DNA of 64,000 bases, taken from assembly GCA_001414345.1 (NCBI GenBank), contig LLCB01000119.1:62001-126000 (forward strand), in the 5' to 3' direction. Positions 22,278 to 33,162 of this stretch are shown here, piece after piece. Position numbers and translations under genes: made by a program. Origin of the DNA: Hymenoscyphus infarciens. Taxonomy: Eukaryota > Ascomycota > Leotiomycetes > Helotiales > Helotiaceae. Every line of letters starts with the position of its first letter. The first letter of the stretch is position 1. The notes beneath the pieces were generated by a model. It had not been told where the DNA came from. It did no database searches and saw only the letters and a program-made list of their open reading frames with translations.

Positions 22278-24974
22278 TCACAAATGAGCTCTAGCCCCCA
22301 ACGCCAATCTCCTTTTCTCTCTCCTCTTCAATTCCGCCCGATCCTCTTCACTCATCCCATCAAAACCAACTTCTTCTAGATAAAGCCTCTCCCCAATAGT
22401 GTCCGTCAACCTCAACACCCTCGTACTAACAGTCGCTCCATCCCTTCGATTCTTCCCTTCTCGCCTACTCAAAGCGATCTTTTCTGTGAAATCCCACAAT
22501 CGACCTTCAGGTACGATACCACCGATGTAATTGCGATGAGTGGCCCATTCTGGGGAGAGTTTGGCGCGAGGTTGTACTTTGGCATTACGGGATTTGGCGA
22601 CGTGGATGATTCCTTCTTCCTCGAAACGGGTCCAGGCGTTTTTGAGGGTTTCTTTGTTGACTGCTTCAAAGTATGAGAGATCGCCTTGGTGGTAAAGGGT
22701 CTTGCCGAGCTAAAAAGAGGTCAGTATCAAATCTTTTGGGGAAAATGACGAGCTACCTACTAGCTGTGCGCTATCTTGGCACTTCTTGACCTCTAACCAA
22801 CCATCTCCCTGGTAAGATGCAGGAGGCGTGAAACCCATCAGGGCTACAGCGCCAAGCCAGAATGCTTCAATGAAAGGCCAGATCAAGAAACAGTAAAAAT
22901 CGAAATTTTCCCGTCCAGCAGCTCGTTCAACATCCGAAAGATCTATCGCAATAACCTGGCCTTTCTCATCTCTGACGAGATCGATGATTCCATCCTTCTC
23001 GAATGCTCGGAGGGTGTTGTCCAAATTAATGTCGAGTCCCTCCGTCGGGTAAATAAACTCCCCTCTGAATAGTTGTGATAAGAAAAGAACTTGGTCTCGA
23101 AGTTCCGTAAACGATATTCTTTGGTTGTCTCGGCCACCTCCACGTTTCACCCGACTGTACATGCTAGCACTCACCAAAGCTTCAGTGATGAAAAGGTGTA
23201 TCGTCATGTTTCGATAAAACGACAGCTGGAATCTGTCAACGGCGAAGTATGTTGGCTCTGGCAAACCTTCCACGGTGCCCACGAGATCCTTGCCAAGAAC
23301 TTCCAAGCCTCTCTCGATCACGACCGAAGTTGGGGCACCTCCAAAATGAGCAACCCGTCCTCCCTTTGCTCTCACACGCTCGCAAAGCCATTCTACCCTT
23401 CGTACTAGTTCCGCTTTCCCAACACCCCTCCCTCTTAATGTCAAGAGAACAGTGCCAATCAATGCTGTAGGCATCACCACCGATACAGCATTGATATCCG
23501 AAAGGACCTTGTAACCCATAGTACGAAGGAGTTTTTGCTTCGTAGCTTGATCATAAACATTTTTCATGTCAAGTTCCTTTGGTATGCCCGTCGTTCTGTT
23601 TTGTTGTTCCTGAATAAATTGTCTCAAACTCCAAGGTTCATGAAATCTAACGTCGACTCTCCCAAGTTTCAAGGAGAGCACTGATGATGCAGATAAGAAA
23701 TCTGCCAGATTTTCTTTTTTCTTGGGCATTCCCAGTAACTCCGTAACGTAGCCTTCCGTTTCTATAACCTTATCGTATTGCGTGCTGACTGGGCAAATAA
23801 TGGTGTCTTCCACACGACCGGACATGATACTGTCTAGAATGAAACTCAAGATTCCGAACTTTGGTGGTAGTAATTTCCCCGTCCTTGAGCGTCCTCCTTC
23901 GATAAAACATTCAAAGTTGAAACCGCCTTGTAATAAAGTGTCTATGTATGACTGTACCAGAGTTTGGTAAAGCACATCATCTCCAAAACTTCTTCGAATC
24001 CACATAGCACCTGGTTCAGTTAGTCAGGGCTAGAGCTGCGGGGGATATTGCTGATTGCTCATTGAAGCAGAAAAAAGTTGCTTACCAGCATGCTGTAAAA
24101 AGCTTCCAACGACAGGGAAGTTCAAATTATCTCCTGCAACTACCGTGGGAAGAGCCAGACCTAGTCTATAGCATATCAATTGTAATGACACATAGTCAAC
24201 GTGTGACCTATGGCAAGGCAAAAAAATAATGCTCTGTTTCTTCTTCTCGGCTTGTTCCGCAACGGTTCTCAGCCTAAGAACTTCTTCCGACGAAACATGG
24301 ATGCCTAAATTCTGTCAGCATAACTCCAGGACTTTGAAATTCCCAATTCCATATATACACACCTTGGTGATAGGCCCTCGTCAATAACTGGGAACACATA
24401 TAATACGCCCCCCGAATAAACGGCCTAGACTCCATCTTGCAAATCATATCCCCCGTCATCTTCTCCGCAAGCTCCTGCAAATTATGTTGCAGCACACTCT
24501 TCCGCTGGTTTCTCTTCGCCTCATACCCCACTTCCCCGGGCACTAAAAGCCCCTCTTTCTCCTCAATCGCTAACCTCCTCTCCGCCAATTCGGTAATTCG
24601 TTTTTGGAGGATCGGTGTAGAAAGAACGGAATTTATCATATTCTCTGAAAAGCCGTTGTAGAAAATCGGTTGTCCAATGAAGTGATCGTATGCCCTCCAT
24701 CCCGTTCCGGAAACATGAAGGGAAACCTCTCGCAGAAATCTAATACCCGGGTTAGCATTCTCCCTTCGACTTCTGCACGTTGGGGTAGGAAGGAATTGGC
24801 AGCATACTCTAATGGATGTGATCGGAACCTTGCCATATGTTCCACCAAATTCCTTTCCTTATCCCCTCCTCCTGCCTTCTCGGGAGGTTCAACATAACCA
24901 CTTGGATGAAGGGTAACCCGATCCCCTAGAATTTCCAAATCTGGCGCGCTGTTCCTCGGTCCCGAATCCGCCAT
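22278..24974 (-). CDS. Glycerol-3-phosphate/dihydroxyacetone-phosphate acyltransferase (PlsB/GNPAT-like)
   Basis: Five exons (24974-24808, 24739-24363, 24304-24086, 24010-22761, 22709-22278; introns 68, 58, 75, 51 bp) give 814 aa. Acyltransferase block I HRSHVD (213-218, HX4D), block III FIEGGRSRTGK (290-300) and block IV ICPVSTQYDKV (about 326) are intact. Intron 1 must be removed to give LEFLREVSLHVSGTGWRAYD, the family's N-terminal conserved segment; reading through it meets a stop. The enzyme should transfer acyl-CoA to sn-1 of glycerol-3-phosphate or DHAP, the first step of glycerolipid or ether-lipid synthesis. The C-terminus AHL fits the PTS1 consensus [SAC][KRH][LM], pointing to peroxisomes as for animal GNPAT. 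It shares a 288-bp promoter with POP4. Substrate preference cannot be read from sequence. Confidence 0.9.
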
Positions 24975-25262
24975 GGCGCCTGATTTTCTTCTCTATTGCA
25001 TAAGACGAAGATGACACAACAAGCAAAAAGGTTATCTCAAGTTCGAATCCGTCGTGATGGTCATAAATCATGATTTTGGAATGTCGTTGTCGGCAGCGGG
25101 TGGGCGGCGGTTATATCGGAGCACCTCGGCAGACACGGGGTAAATGACGCTAGTCAATAACCCTGCAAGCTTGACAAGTAGCTTATCTTCTGGCATGTGA
25201 ACTGATTGCTCACTTGAAATTTCCCCTCCAACAACCCATCGTCACCACGAACAAATCTCACA
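24975..25262. promoter_or_regulatory. Bidirectional promoter, acyltransferase (-) and POP4 (+)
   Basis: Only 288 bp separate the two start codons. CCTCGG at 25124-25129 matches the core hexamer recognised by FarA/FarB fatty-acid regulators in Aspergillus (CCTCGG/CCGAGG). TATATC at 25112 is TATA-like. One hexamer is expected by chance fairly often, so the regulatory reading is an inference. Confidence 0.4.
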
Positions 25263-26018
25263 ATGGCATCAAAACCACCCGACACAATGTCAACAACCAA
25301 ACCCAAAGAATCAATCGCACAATCCCTCCTCTCACGCGCCCATCCTCCCGAAATCGCATCCCAAATCTTCACCGAAAAAGTCAAACTCCGACCCCTCTAC
25401 CTAAAACCCAGCGAGCCCTCCCCCAAAAACGCCCAACAAGCACGCCGCCTCAACCGTCTCCGCGCGCAAGAATCCCGCAAAAAGAAACTAAAGCCAAAGC
25501 CCCTATCCAGCCGAGAGAAGCGCGCGCTTTGTTTATACGATATCCCGAAATCGAAGCAGAAATACAGTATTTACGAACCGTTGTATCGGATGTGGATAGG
25601 GTATATACAAGAAGTTCTAGACATTGCGAGGAGTTTACCGATTTCAAGTGGGACTGCGGCGAAATTGTGTAGTGCAGATTATCATGGGGCTTTGCTTACG
25701 GTTACGAGGTCGAGGTGTGTTAGTAGGGTTGGAGTGGAAGGGATTGTGGTTAAGGATATGAAACATGCTTTTGAGGTTGTTACGAAGAGGGATGAGGTTA
25801 AGATATTGCCAAAGGAGGGGACAATTTTCAAGTTTACGATACCGATCCCCGAGGGGAAGAAGGAAGGAGAACCAGAGGATGAAATCGGAAAGAAAACAAA
25901 GCAAGAGGGAGGGAAGCAGAAAGACTTGGTGTTTGAATTGCATGGTAATCAATTTATATACCGCGCGGTCGATCGTGCGAATCGGAAGTTCAAGTCGCAT
26001 TTTCTTCCGGATCTTTGA
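25263..26018 (+). CDS. pop4: Ribonuclease P/MRP protein subunit Pop4 (Rpp29)
   Basis: One intronless 251-aa frame. The N-terminal half is Lys/Arg-rich (KNAQQARRLNRLRAQESRKK). The RNase P p29 (Rpp29/UPF0086) fold covers about 115-245: SIYEPLYRMWIGYIQEVL, then SADYHGALLTVTRSRCVSRV, GVEGIVVKDMKHAFEVVTKR and KEGTIFKFTIP, ending in LHGNQFIYRAVDRANRKFK. These are the Sm-like beta-barrel signatures of the family. Pop4 is an essential subunit of nuclear RNase P (pre-tRNA 5' maturation) and RNase MRP (pre-rRNA processing). A charged Lys/Glu insertion (about 205-230) sits in a loop of the barrel. A GTG-free ATG with a C/A-rich leader supports the start. Assignment is firm. Confidence 0.93.
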   Translation: MASKPPDTMSTTKPKESIAQSLLSRAHPPEIASQIFTEKVKLRPLYLKPSEPSPKNAQQARRLNRLRAQESRKKKLKPKPLSSREKRALCLYDIPKSKQKYSIYEPLYRMWIGYIQEVLDIARSLPISSGTAAKLCSADYHGALLTVTRSRCVSRVGVEGIVVKDMKHAFEVVTKRDEVKILPKEGTIFKFTIPIPEGKKEGEPEDEIGKKTKQEGGKQKDLVFELHGNQFIYRAVDRANRKFKSHFLPDL

Positions 26019-28299
26019 GAAGTTTATCGGTATCATCTTGAAATACAACTCCATCAGATCCATTGATCACCAGATCAATCCGAAGTCACGAGCCTTTTTG
26101 GAAGGCGCCTCAACTCAATTGCAGTTACTCAGCTAGCTACTTGAGGGCATAAATCCCCAGCTGGAAGAAATGAACAATTCAACTGCAGGGCAACAATCTA
26201 GACCACAAACCAAAAGTCTCAGGTTATCCAGCAAGCAACACACATCCAGAAAAACCGCACCAGCATACCACCAGACCCCAAGCCCTCCCACCACATCAAA
26301 ATGCAGACCAACAAACCAACCAAGATACAGCACATCACCCAATACGTGGTCCGTCTCACCCTCATCTCAGACACGTATCCACAGAAAGCAAAGACAACAA
26401 CAACGATAACCAGGTTCTCGGAAAGTCCGCATTTCGAAACCCACCATCAACTCACACAAAGGAAAAATCTGGCTGCCTAACCGAATACCTGGAAAGAGCG
26501 TCAGACACCACAACCAAACACAACATCTGCACCGTGTGCCCCTCTTCCAAATTCCCAAACCTGACCAGTCAAAACCCAAACCCCAAAAAAGGGAAGGGAG
26601 GTGGGAAAGGTAGTGTCAAGATAGGGTACTACAAAGGATTGGTGTGTGGGGGGAGTAGGGTTTTGACAAGCCATGGCACCTGCAAACCAAGAAATTTGTT
26701 TTCGTATGCAAACAGATTTTGCAATCGCTGGTCCTACCCCGCTACTTGAGATTAAAATGATTTAGGAAAGAGAGCTAGCGGAGGGAGGAAGGAAGGAAGG
26801 AAAATTTTATGACAAGTAACCTAGAATTCGGAACCTGCTGTGGGATGCTGCCGTGAACCTTGACAGCGGCATGTCTCGCCTATAACTCCCCTTTCTACTT
26901 GTACCTAGCTAGATAGTACCTCCCATCAAACAAATCTCTAATGGTTTTTTTTAGATACTACTTACTCTCAAGGTTGGGGGGAAGGAAGGGGGGGGGGCGT
27001 TATCATGCGCTAGTGATTTCCTGCCTGCGATTTTCTTCCCGCTGACAAGTAGGTAAAAAAGTAGCTAATTTCAAATAATAATAGAATCATTATCACTACT
27101 GTATACTATAGAGTTTTATAGTAATAATGTACCTACCTACCTACCTTGTTAGTAAAAGCTCACGAGGGAAAAGTGAAAAATTACTGATTGCCTGGAAATA
27201 TCTACGTTGTCAGGTCTAGAGAGTTTGGGATAATTATCTGAGAGAGTCTGGTTTGAAAGAGTTTCGTAATCTACGTGAACAAGCTGGATTGAATCAAAGA
27301 GCTTTTTCATAAACTGAAATGTCTGCCCACTTTGGTGGAGGGACACCTACCCTTAGATAGAATTTCAGTATTTTCACCAGCATAAGTCTGCACGCCACAA
27401 GACCCCATAGTGAACCATACGAAGCAATTCACCAAGTCACTTACTTCACTTTCACCCAAAACGCATGCAACAATCATCTCAATAAATACATTATCATCTA
27501 TTTGTAATCCCCACTAATTACAATCGGTTGTTCTGTCCAGTTTCTTTTGATACATCTCTGTCCATCCCCTCTCTCACCACCCACAACTACCGCCGAGAGA
27601 GGATCGATCTTATGCATCAAAGAAAAAAAAAGAACAGCAGGATTTTTTTCGTTTCGCACCACCCCCTTCAGAAAGAGCCATAACAGACCCCATTAGTACA
27701 AATACAGAATTTTGTAATCTCCCCATTCATTCCTCTGTCTGTCCATCCCTCAAATCTCAAGAGAGAAAAAGCAAAAGGAACATTCGCCAAACGATGCCCC
27801 AGGTTCATGCACCCCACAACTCCATGCTTAAACTGAAATGCAAATATGCTCAAAAAACAAAGCTGGAAAGGAAATCGGTTCAAAGGAAAAAAAGCTCAAA
27901 AAAAAAGGAGAACATGCAAGTCCCTTCGTGTGAATCGTGCCAACCGAACCGATTGGGCCCCTTCCAAATATGAAAAAACGCCATTCCATGAGATTTGTTG
28001 CCTTCCATGTTGTTGTTTCCTCGCCGGCGACCCAGCGACTGATATGTTGTTGTTGTATTCTACGTACTGTTTGATTCCGTAGTAGTGTCAATACACCCCA
28101 AGAATCAAGATCGGAAAAAAGTATGCGGCAAGAAACGCAAAAATACAAGTCAAGATGCCAAGTAGTCAACTCTCCCCTATTTGAGACAGTAGACTTTGGC
28201 AAAGAAAAAATTGGTGTGTGAAAACAAGAGCAAGAATTTGAAACTTTTTCTGGTATCAATCAACATCGTACACGTCTTCAAATGTAACAGTTCAAGTTT
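26019..28299. other. Convergent intergenic region, no gene seen
   Basis: 2.3 kb between the 3' ends of POP4 and the Zn2Cys6 gene. It contains a GGAA microsatellite (26786-26802), a G-run (26990-26998) and a tandem of CCTA(C) at 27129-27145. 27,450-28,250 is A/C-rich on the plus strand, probably the 3'UTR of the regulator on the opposite strand. No ORF is supported. Confidence 0.4.
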
Positions 28300-30736
28300 T
28301 CAAATGTAGTTGTGAGCAAGCTGGGCCTGAGAATTCGGTGGCTGGTAATATTGTTGGTACGGGTGATTTGGGAGCGAGAAGTCGGCAGTTTTGAGCAAGG
28401 GGTTCGGAATGCCACTGGGGATCGCGGATGGTTGAGGAGGTGGTGGCGCCGGAGGAAGACTAGCGGGTGCTGCTTGAGGTGGTGGTGCTTGTGTCGCGTT
28501 CGGGAAGAATTGAGGTAGGAAATTTGGTTGTTGTGATACCATCGGCGGTTGCTGAACGGCATCTTCCTGCCAACCCCATTTCGCCTTCAACTCCTTGTTG
28601 AGGAACCCAACCTTCCATCCCGTCTCTGAACGAATCTTCTCAAAGACCTCAAGAACCTCTTCTTGTTCGCGACGAATCACCAGACATTCAGCGGCAATTG
28701 CGAGAGAACGTAATGCCACGCTGGCGACACCCCGATCTTTCACATGTGCAACAATACCGCAAATTTGATGAGCATGATGTAATTGCATCGTGCGCATCTC
28801 TTCACTCTCCTTGGGCATGAGAGGATGGATTTGTGGTAGGAGACACATCGCGGTGTGGTAGAACAAGCGACCAACGATTGTGGCACGTTTGACCAGCCTA
28901 AGATTGATTAGTATGTTTCATCAAGCTCTCTCATTGAATTTGCTCACCAGACTTCCGGAAATGCGGAATTGGAGGTGTGCTGCCCAGGGGTCAGATACGC
29001 CATTGGCTGCATCGTCCTCGGGATATTGTCGTTCCAGCTATCACACAGGGTCTTTAATCTCTGCCATTCCGAGTACCGGTTGTGAAGTCGAATCTGTTCG
29101 TCATGCGGGGACGCCTCTTGGAAGCGCGGGATGGAAGCTCTGAAGTTAGCGATCTTGCCCACAATGTAAAGCATCCGATGGACCCAAATCTCCTCCTTTC
29201 CGAATTCCGTCTCTCGTTGGAAATCCATGTCGACGCCCCATTGATCTGGGTCCCATGCCAACTTCCAATTGAAATGAAGACAACTGAGTAGCTCCATGCC
29301 AACATTTAGCCAAAAACATGCGGATCCTACTCCTGTGCTTCTCGCGCTCCAGCCACACTCCTTGATCAAGGCTCGAGCTCCGGCAATATGATTCATACGT
29401 TGCATCGCTCGTTCAGACATGATTTCGTAAACATTCAAAATGACCGCCGTGGTAGCACAAACGACGGTATCTCTGTCGGGGTTTTGTAGGGAGCGTAGCA
29501 ATTGAGTGGTCGCCGTGTCGTAGTAGTAGAGTGCTTTGTTCTCGCCGTACATGGGATTGACCAAGGTAAGGTGTCGAGCTCCACAAGCAAGAAATGCATT
29601 CAGCAACATCGGTTCCGACAGAGCGTGGAAGGGAAGGAGTCTCGAGAAGTGCTTCATCGAGTCCATGCTGTCCATCCACAATCCCACCTCTTCGACAAAA
29701 ACTTGCATATAGAGAACTTCCTCTTGGGTATCCAGACATCGTCGAGGCTCGTTATTGAGGGGCGGGGTAAGGGTTTGTTCGGTGGTATTGGTGTAGGATA
29801 GCGAAGGGGGGCCAAGACGTGAAGCGTCGCTGCCAGTGTGCGAATGATGACGGCTGTTTTGTCTCGAGTGCACTGGTTCAGGTTTCACCGAACGACCGCC
29901 ATCTGAGTAGGTGCCAATTGAATGCTGCATTGGAGGTAGTGAATTCTTGTCCTGCGAGGGTTGGTGTTGGTGTTGATGTTGTTGGCGTTGTTGGACCCTA
30001 GGTGGGATTGGGTATTCGTGGGCAATTGGCGCTGGCTCTCGAGGAGGGGTGATTATTTGGCGGTCAAGGTGGGCGTAGCGACCGAGACCTCCTTTGTATT
30101 CGGATGCAATTTCGCGAGACTCGTCCTGAAAGTTGACTGTTGGAAAAAACGAGGTTAGCATGGACCCCAATTAATTCGAATGGAACGGTAATACTTGCCT
30201 TTCCAGTCTGCGGTGGGCGGGATGATGGGGGGTGATTTGACCTGGGTGTCGATGAAGTTTAGACGCACACCTCTCTTGCAGACTCGGCTTGACTTTCGAC
30301 AGTTCTGACAATGGGGGAGCCCCTCATCGCATTTTAAATGTCTCTCTCTGCAAGTCAGACAACCTGTTCGTACCCGTTTTGGCTTGTTGGACACGGCCAC
30401 TGCAGGCTCGGTAGCACTGACGATCGCTGCCTCTGGAGTCGGCATCTGGAAGTTGTTGTTCTGTGAGGTTCCCATGCTCGCAGATTTCGGCGGCTTGACC
30501 TGCCCACCAACCCTCTGCCTCTGGGAGGGCCGGGGGCGTGCTGCGTGGGGATTCTGGGGATTGGGATGGGGATGGGGGGTATGAAAATTAGGAGGAGGGA
30601 ATTGCTGCTGCGGAAGTTGATCACCCACGAGGGTCAAAGGTGAGGCAGTTGACGCCGAGTACAATGGTGATTGCTGGTAAGGGTAATCGAGGTCGAATCC
30701 AGGCGCGAGATACCCTTGACTGTCGTATGCCGCCAC
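28300..30736 (-). CDS. Zn2Cys6 transcription factor (Fungal_trans_2 type)
   Basis: Three exons (30736-30199, 30136-28948, 28897-28300) give about 774 aa from a GTG at 30736. The binuclear cluster is C126-x2-C-x6-C-x6-C-x2-C-x6-C ([19 protein letters not shown]...), preceded by a basic NKPKRVR stretch. Gln/Pro-rich and Ser/His-rich linkers follow. The middle domain (about 330-690) has the helical look of PF11951 ([35 protein letters not shown]). The C-terminus is Pro/Gln-rich. Intron 1 (62 bp) uses a GC donor (AAAG|GCAAGT...ACAG); the GT alternative breaks the frame. Intron 2 is a normal 50-bp GT-AG intron. There is no in-frame ATG for at least 150 bp upstream of 30736, so the true start is probably in an unseen upstream exon, or is the internal Met88. 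Target genes are unknown. Confidence 0.85.
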
Positions 30737-31220
30737 AATGAAGGTTCTGCGATTTCTCGCAGTAGCGCCGTAGTTTCGGTAATGGCCAGTGACATGGGCG
30801 TTCAGCGCAACGACGTCCTTTTTTTTTCTTCTTTTTTTTCGTCGGTCGACCTTTTCGCAAACGCAAATGCAAATAGGCCTGGCTTGACAATGCTGGAGGG
30901 ATTCTCGATCTGCTCAATCAATGCACGCCGGGGGTGTTTTCGATTTGGAATTGTCCCTGGGTATTTTTTGACTTCTGAGTCCTGACTTCGGACGGAGGAG
31001 CGAGCCAGGCGGAGAGGCGACGACCCGAGTGTGGTTTGGGCGGGCGAGACTCTGAAGACTGAAACTTGCTTGAAGCCAAGAGCGAAGGGATTGGGGAGGG
31101 AAGTCGCAGAGGACGGTGGAGTGGACACCGACCTTGACAAAGAATTGGAATTGTATGATTTAGGTGAATGTGCCAGATGAGGCCATCGAGGGGAGTATGG
31201 AAGACAAAAAGTGAATGGGG

Positions 31221-31264
31221 GGAGGAGGTGGAGGTGGAGTTGGAGTTGAAGTTGAAGTTGAAGT
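31221..31264. repeat. Hexanucleotide microsatellite GGAGTT/GAAGTT
   Basis: GAGGTGGAGGTGGAGTTGGA leads into GAAGTTGAAGTTGAAGTC, a degenerate hexamer tract of about 44 bp upstream of the Zn2Cys6 gene. Confidence 0.8.
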
Positions 31265-31431
31265 CGATGTAGACAGAGGAGGGAGGTACCTTACTTTGGC
31301 CCACACCTTCACTCGGCCAATACTGCCTCGCTTTCTAGCATCTGGGGGAATGAGGTGGTAGATTTCTTCGGCTTGGACTGCCTGCGATGGTCCTTTTAGT
31401 GGAACTGTGAGTTAGGCGAAGGGGCAAGCAA

Positions 31432-31481
31432 TTGAAGATGAAGGTGAAGGTGAAGGTGAGGGTGAAGGTGAGGGTGAGGAT
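31432..31481. repeat. Hexanucleotide microsatellite GGTGAA/GGTGAG
   Basis: About eight units alternating GGTGAA and GGTGAG, about 50 bp in all. Confidence 0.8.
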
Positions 31482-32240
31482 CGGGTGCTTGTGGCCTGTG
31501 TGGCGGGACGTGGAGGGACGAGGACCTGCTTTGCTACTTTCTTTCCTGTACTGGTACTGGTACTGCTGGTAAAAAGCGCCGTTGTGCAACAGGAGATGCA
31601 ACGCTTTTCCACTAGAGACGGGTGCGTGTGTGCTGTTTAGTGTTAATGTTTACTTCTCTTCTGTATAGACGAGAATCTCGCGGGGGCCAGGTACAGTCAT
31701 ATGTGATATGAGCCCGGAGTTGTGGTGTTGTCTTTCTAGGCTATGGTCCATTCCCATCCCCTCCTCCCTTCTGCATGCTCTCCTTTCTTTTTTCCTCTGC
31801 CAATTCAAGGTGCGCGAGTGTGGAGTTTCGTGGATAGCCTCACCTCACCTCACCTCACATCAGCACAGGGGAAAGAAAGGGAAGTCACCAGCAACTGCAG
31901 CACCAGCCGCAAGGGAACTGGAACAGGGCAAGGGAGGCTCCTTCCCCCCGGTGGGGATAGAGAAATGGTGGAGGGAGGGGCTGCAAATGTTCTTTTCCTG
32001 GCACTGGCACTGACCCTGGCCCTGGCCCTGGCTGCTGGAGACCATCCTTGCCCCCTCCCCCGCCGTCAGAGGCGTTCCCCTACAACAACCCACCGCACCC
32101 CACCGCACCTGCACTCGACCACGACCAATACGCGGTTCAAGGTTCTCTTCCACGTCCCAAAGCATCAACATCTCCCGCCCAACATCCCCTTACTCCACTG
32201 CCACCTACATATGCCATACTAGTGTACAGTACCATCCCGG

Positions 32241-32287
32241 CCTCTACCTGCCTCTACCTGCCTCTACCTGCCTCTACCTGCCTCTAA
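32241..32287. repeat. Decamer tandem repeat (CCTCTACCTG)
   Basis: Four perfect copies from 32241 to 32280 and a partial fifth. The units are contiguous, with no spacers. Confidence 0.9.
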
Positions 32288-33065
32288 CAAACTATGGCTG
32301 CTTCCTCCCGCGGTCTCTCCCCTCATTGGCAGCGCCGTCGGTCTCGGAGAGGGCAACAGAGGGGAATCAATGGACGCCATCTGCAGCAGATCTCAGTTGG
32401 CCAGGATATATATTAAGACATCTGGATACTAGTAACCTCTCAAATTCCTTGGTACCGCTCCGGGCGTACAGCAACTAACCGCCCTTACTTGCGCTAAGGA
32501 TGTATAAGTTTCCAGAAGGGTTCAAGTGCGCTCGCTTCTCAAGAAAACAAATTGGATACGGACGGCAAGAAGTCTGAAGGTGATCTATTCTCGATGCGAT
32601 ATCCTCGGGTTATTATGGTCTTTGTCGATGAGAACACAACGACACAACCACGGGCAGGTCAAAACATCAAGCTGAGGTGGTCTCGGGTGCGATGTGTGTG
32701 AGAGGACTTCGGATGATTGTTTTCCGCCAGCTGGCGGGCGAGCGCGAGTTGTCTCTCATCATTTCTGGAACACCCACGAGAACGAACGGAGAGGAACAAG
32801 GACATAGCGGCGTACAAGAGGAAAGCACTTGCATAGCAAAGTAGGTAAATTGCGCGCATCGGTGACTCGGTGGAACATGAACAAGAAGTACGGGAACCGG
32901 CTGTTGTAGGATTGTTCACATCCGTCAGCCATGATGGATGGTGATATCAATAATGCACCTGTCAGTCATGAAGCTGTTGATGAATCGAGGCCGCCCGGTG
33001 CCAGATGCATGTCCTGCAGGTCGAGGGCCAGGCCTTGTATCAGAACCTGGTACTTGTAAGTACTG

Positions 33066-33162
33066 TACTATCCCCCCCCCTAAATAAAATGTAAGCGCAC
33101 GGCCGCTGTGCCAAACTAAATGTCTGTGCACTCTACATTTTATTTAGGGGGGGGGGATAGTA
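33066..33162. repeat. 97-bp hairpin element with poly-C/poly-G ends
   Basis: TACTATCC plus a C-run, TAAATAAAATGTA and GCGCAC form the left arm (33066-33100). The right arm (33126-33162) is its inverse, ending in a G-run and GGATAGTA. The two arms can pair into one long hairpin around a loop of about 25 bases containing TGTGCCAAACTAAA. It shares arm and loop words with copies at 52482-52564 and 486-540, so it is a dispersed family rather than a chance palindrome. Confidence 0.8.

Larger units (their letters stand above)
30737..33065. promoter_or_regulatory. Long upstream region of the Zn2Cys6 gene, rich in simple repeats
   Basis: About 2.3 kb without a convincing gene. It holds a dense series of short tandem repeats: GGAGTT/GAAGTT hexamers (31221-31264), GGTGAA/GGTGAG hexamers (31441-31478), TACTGG (31549-31566), CCTCA pentamers (31838-31860), GGCCCT (32013-32032) and the decamer CCTCTACCTG x4 (32241-32280). 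On the strand of the Zn2Cys6 gene, the two hexamer blocks are pyrimidine-rich. This may be a long 5'UTR with cryptic exons. A T-tract (30819-30839) lies just upstream of the regulator's open frame. Confidence 0.45.

Noticed and set aside
30802..31304. Minus-strand frames upstream of the Zn2Cys6 gene (112 and 128 codons)
   Set aside because: Could be upstream exons, but I could not join either to the regulator in frame with a proper ATG and splice sites.
31708..32222. Two overlapping plus-strand frames (101 and 159 codons)
   Set aside because: They lie in simple repeats, are low complexity, and neither has codon bias or motifs.
32241..32287. Short regular repeat that could suggest a CRISPR array
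   Set aside because: Units are 10 bp, contiguous and without spacers, in a eukaryotic genome: a minisatellite.
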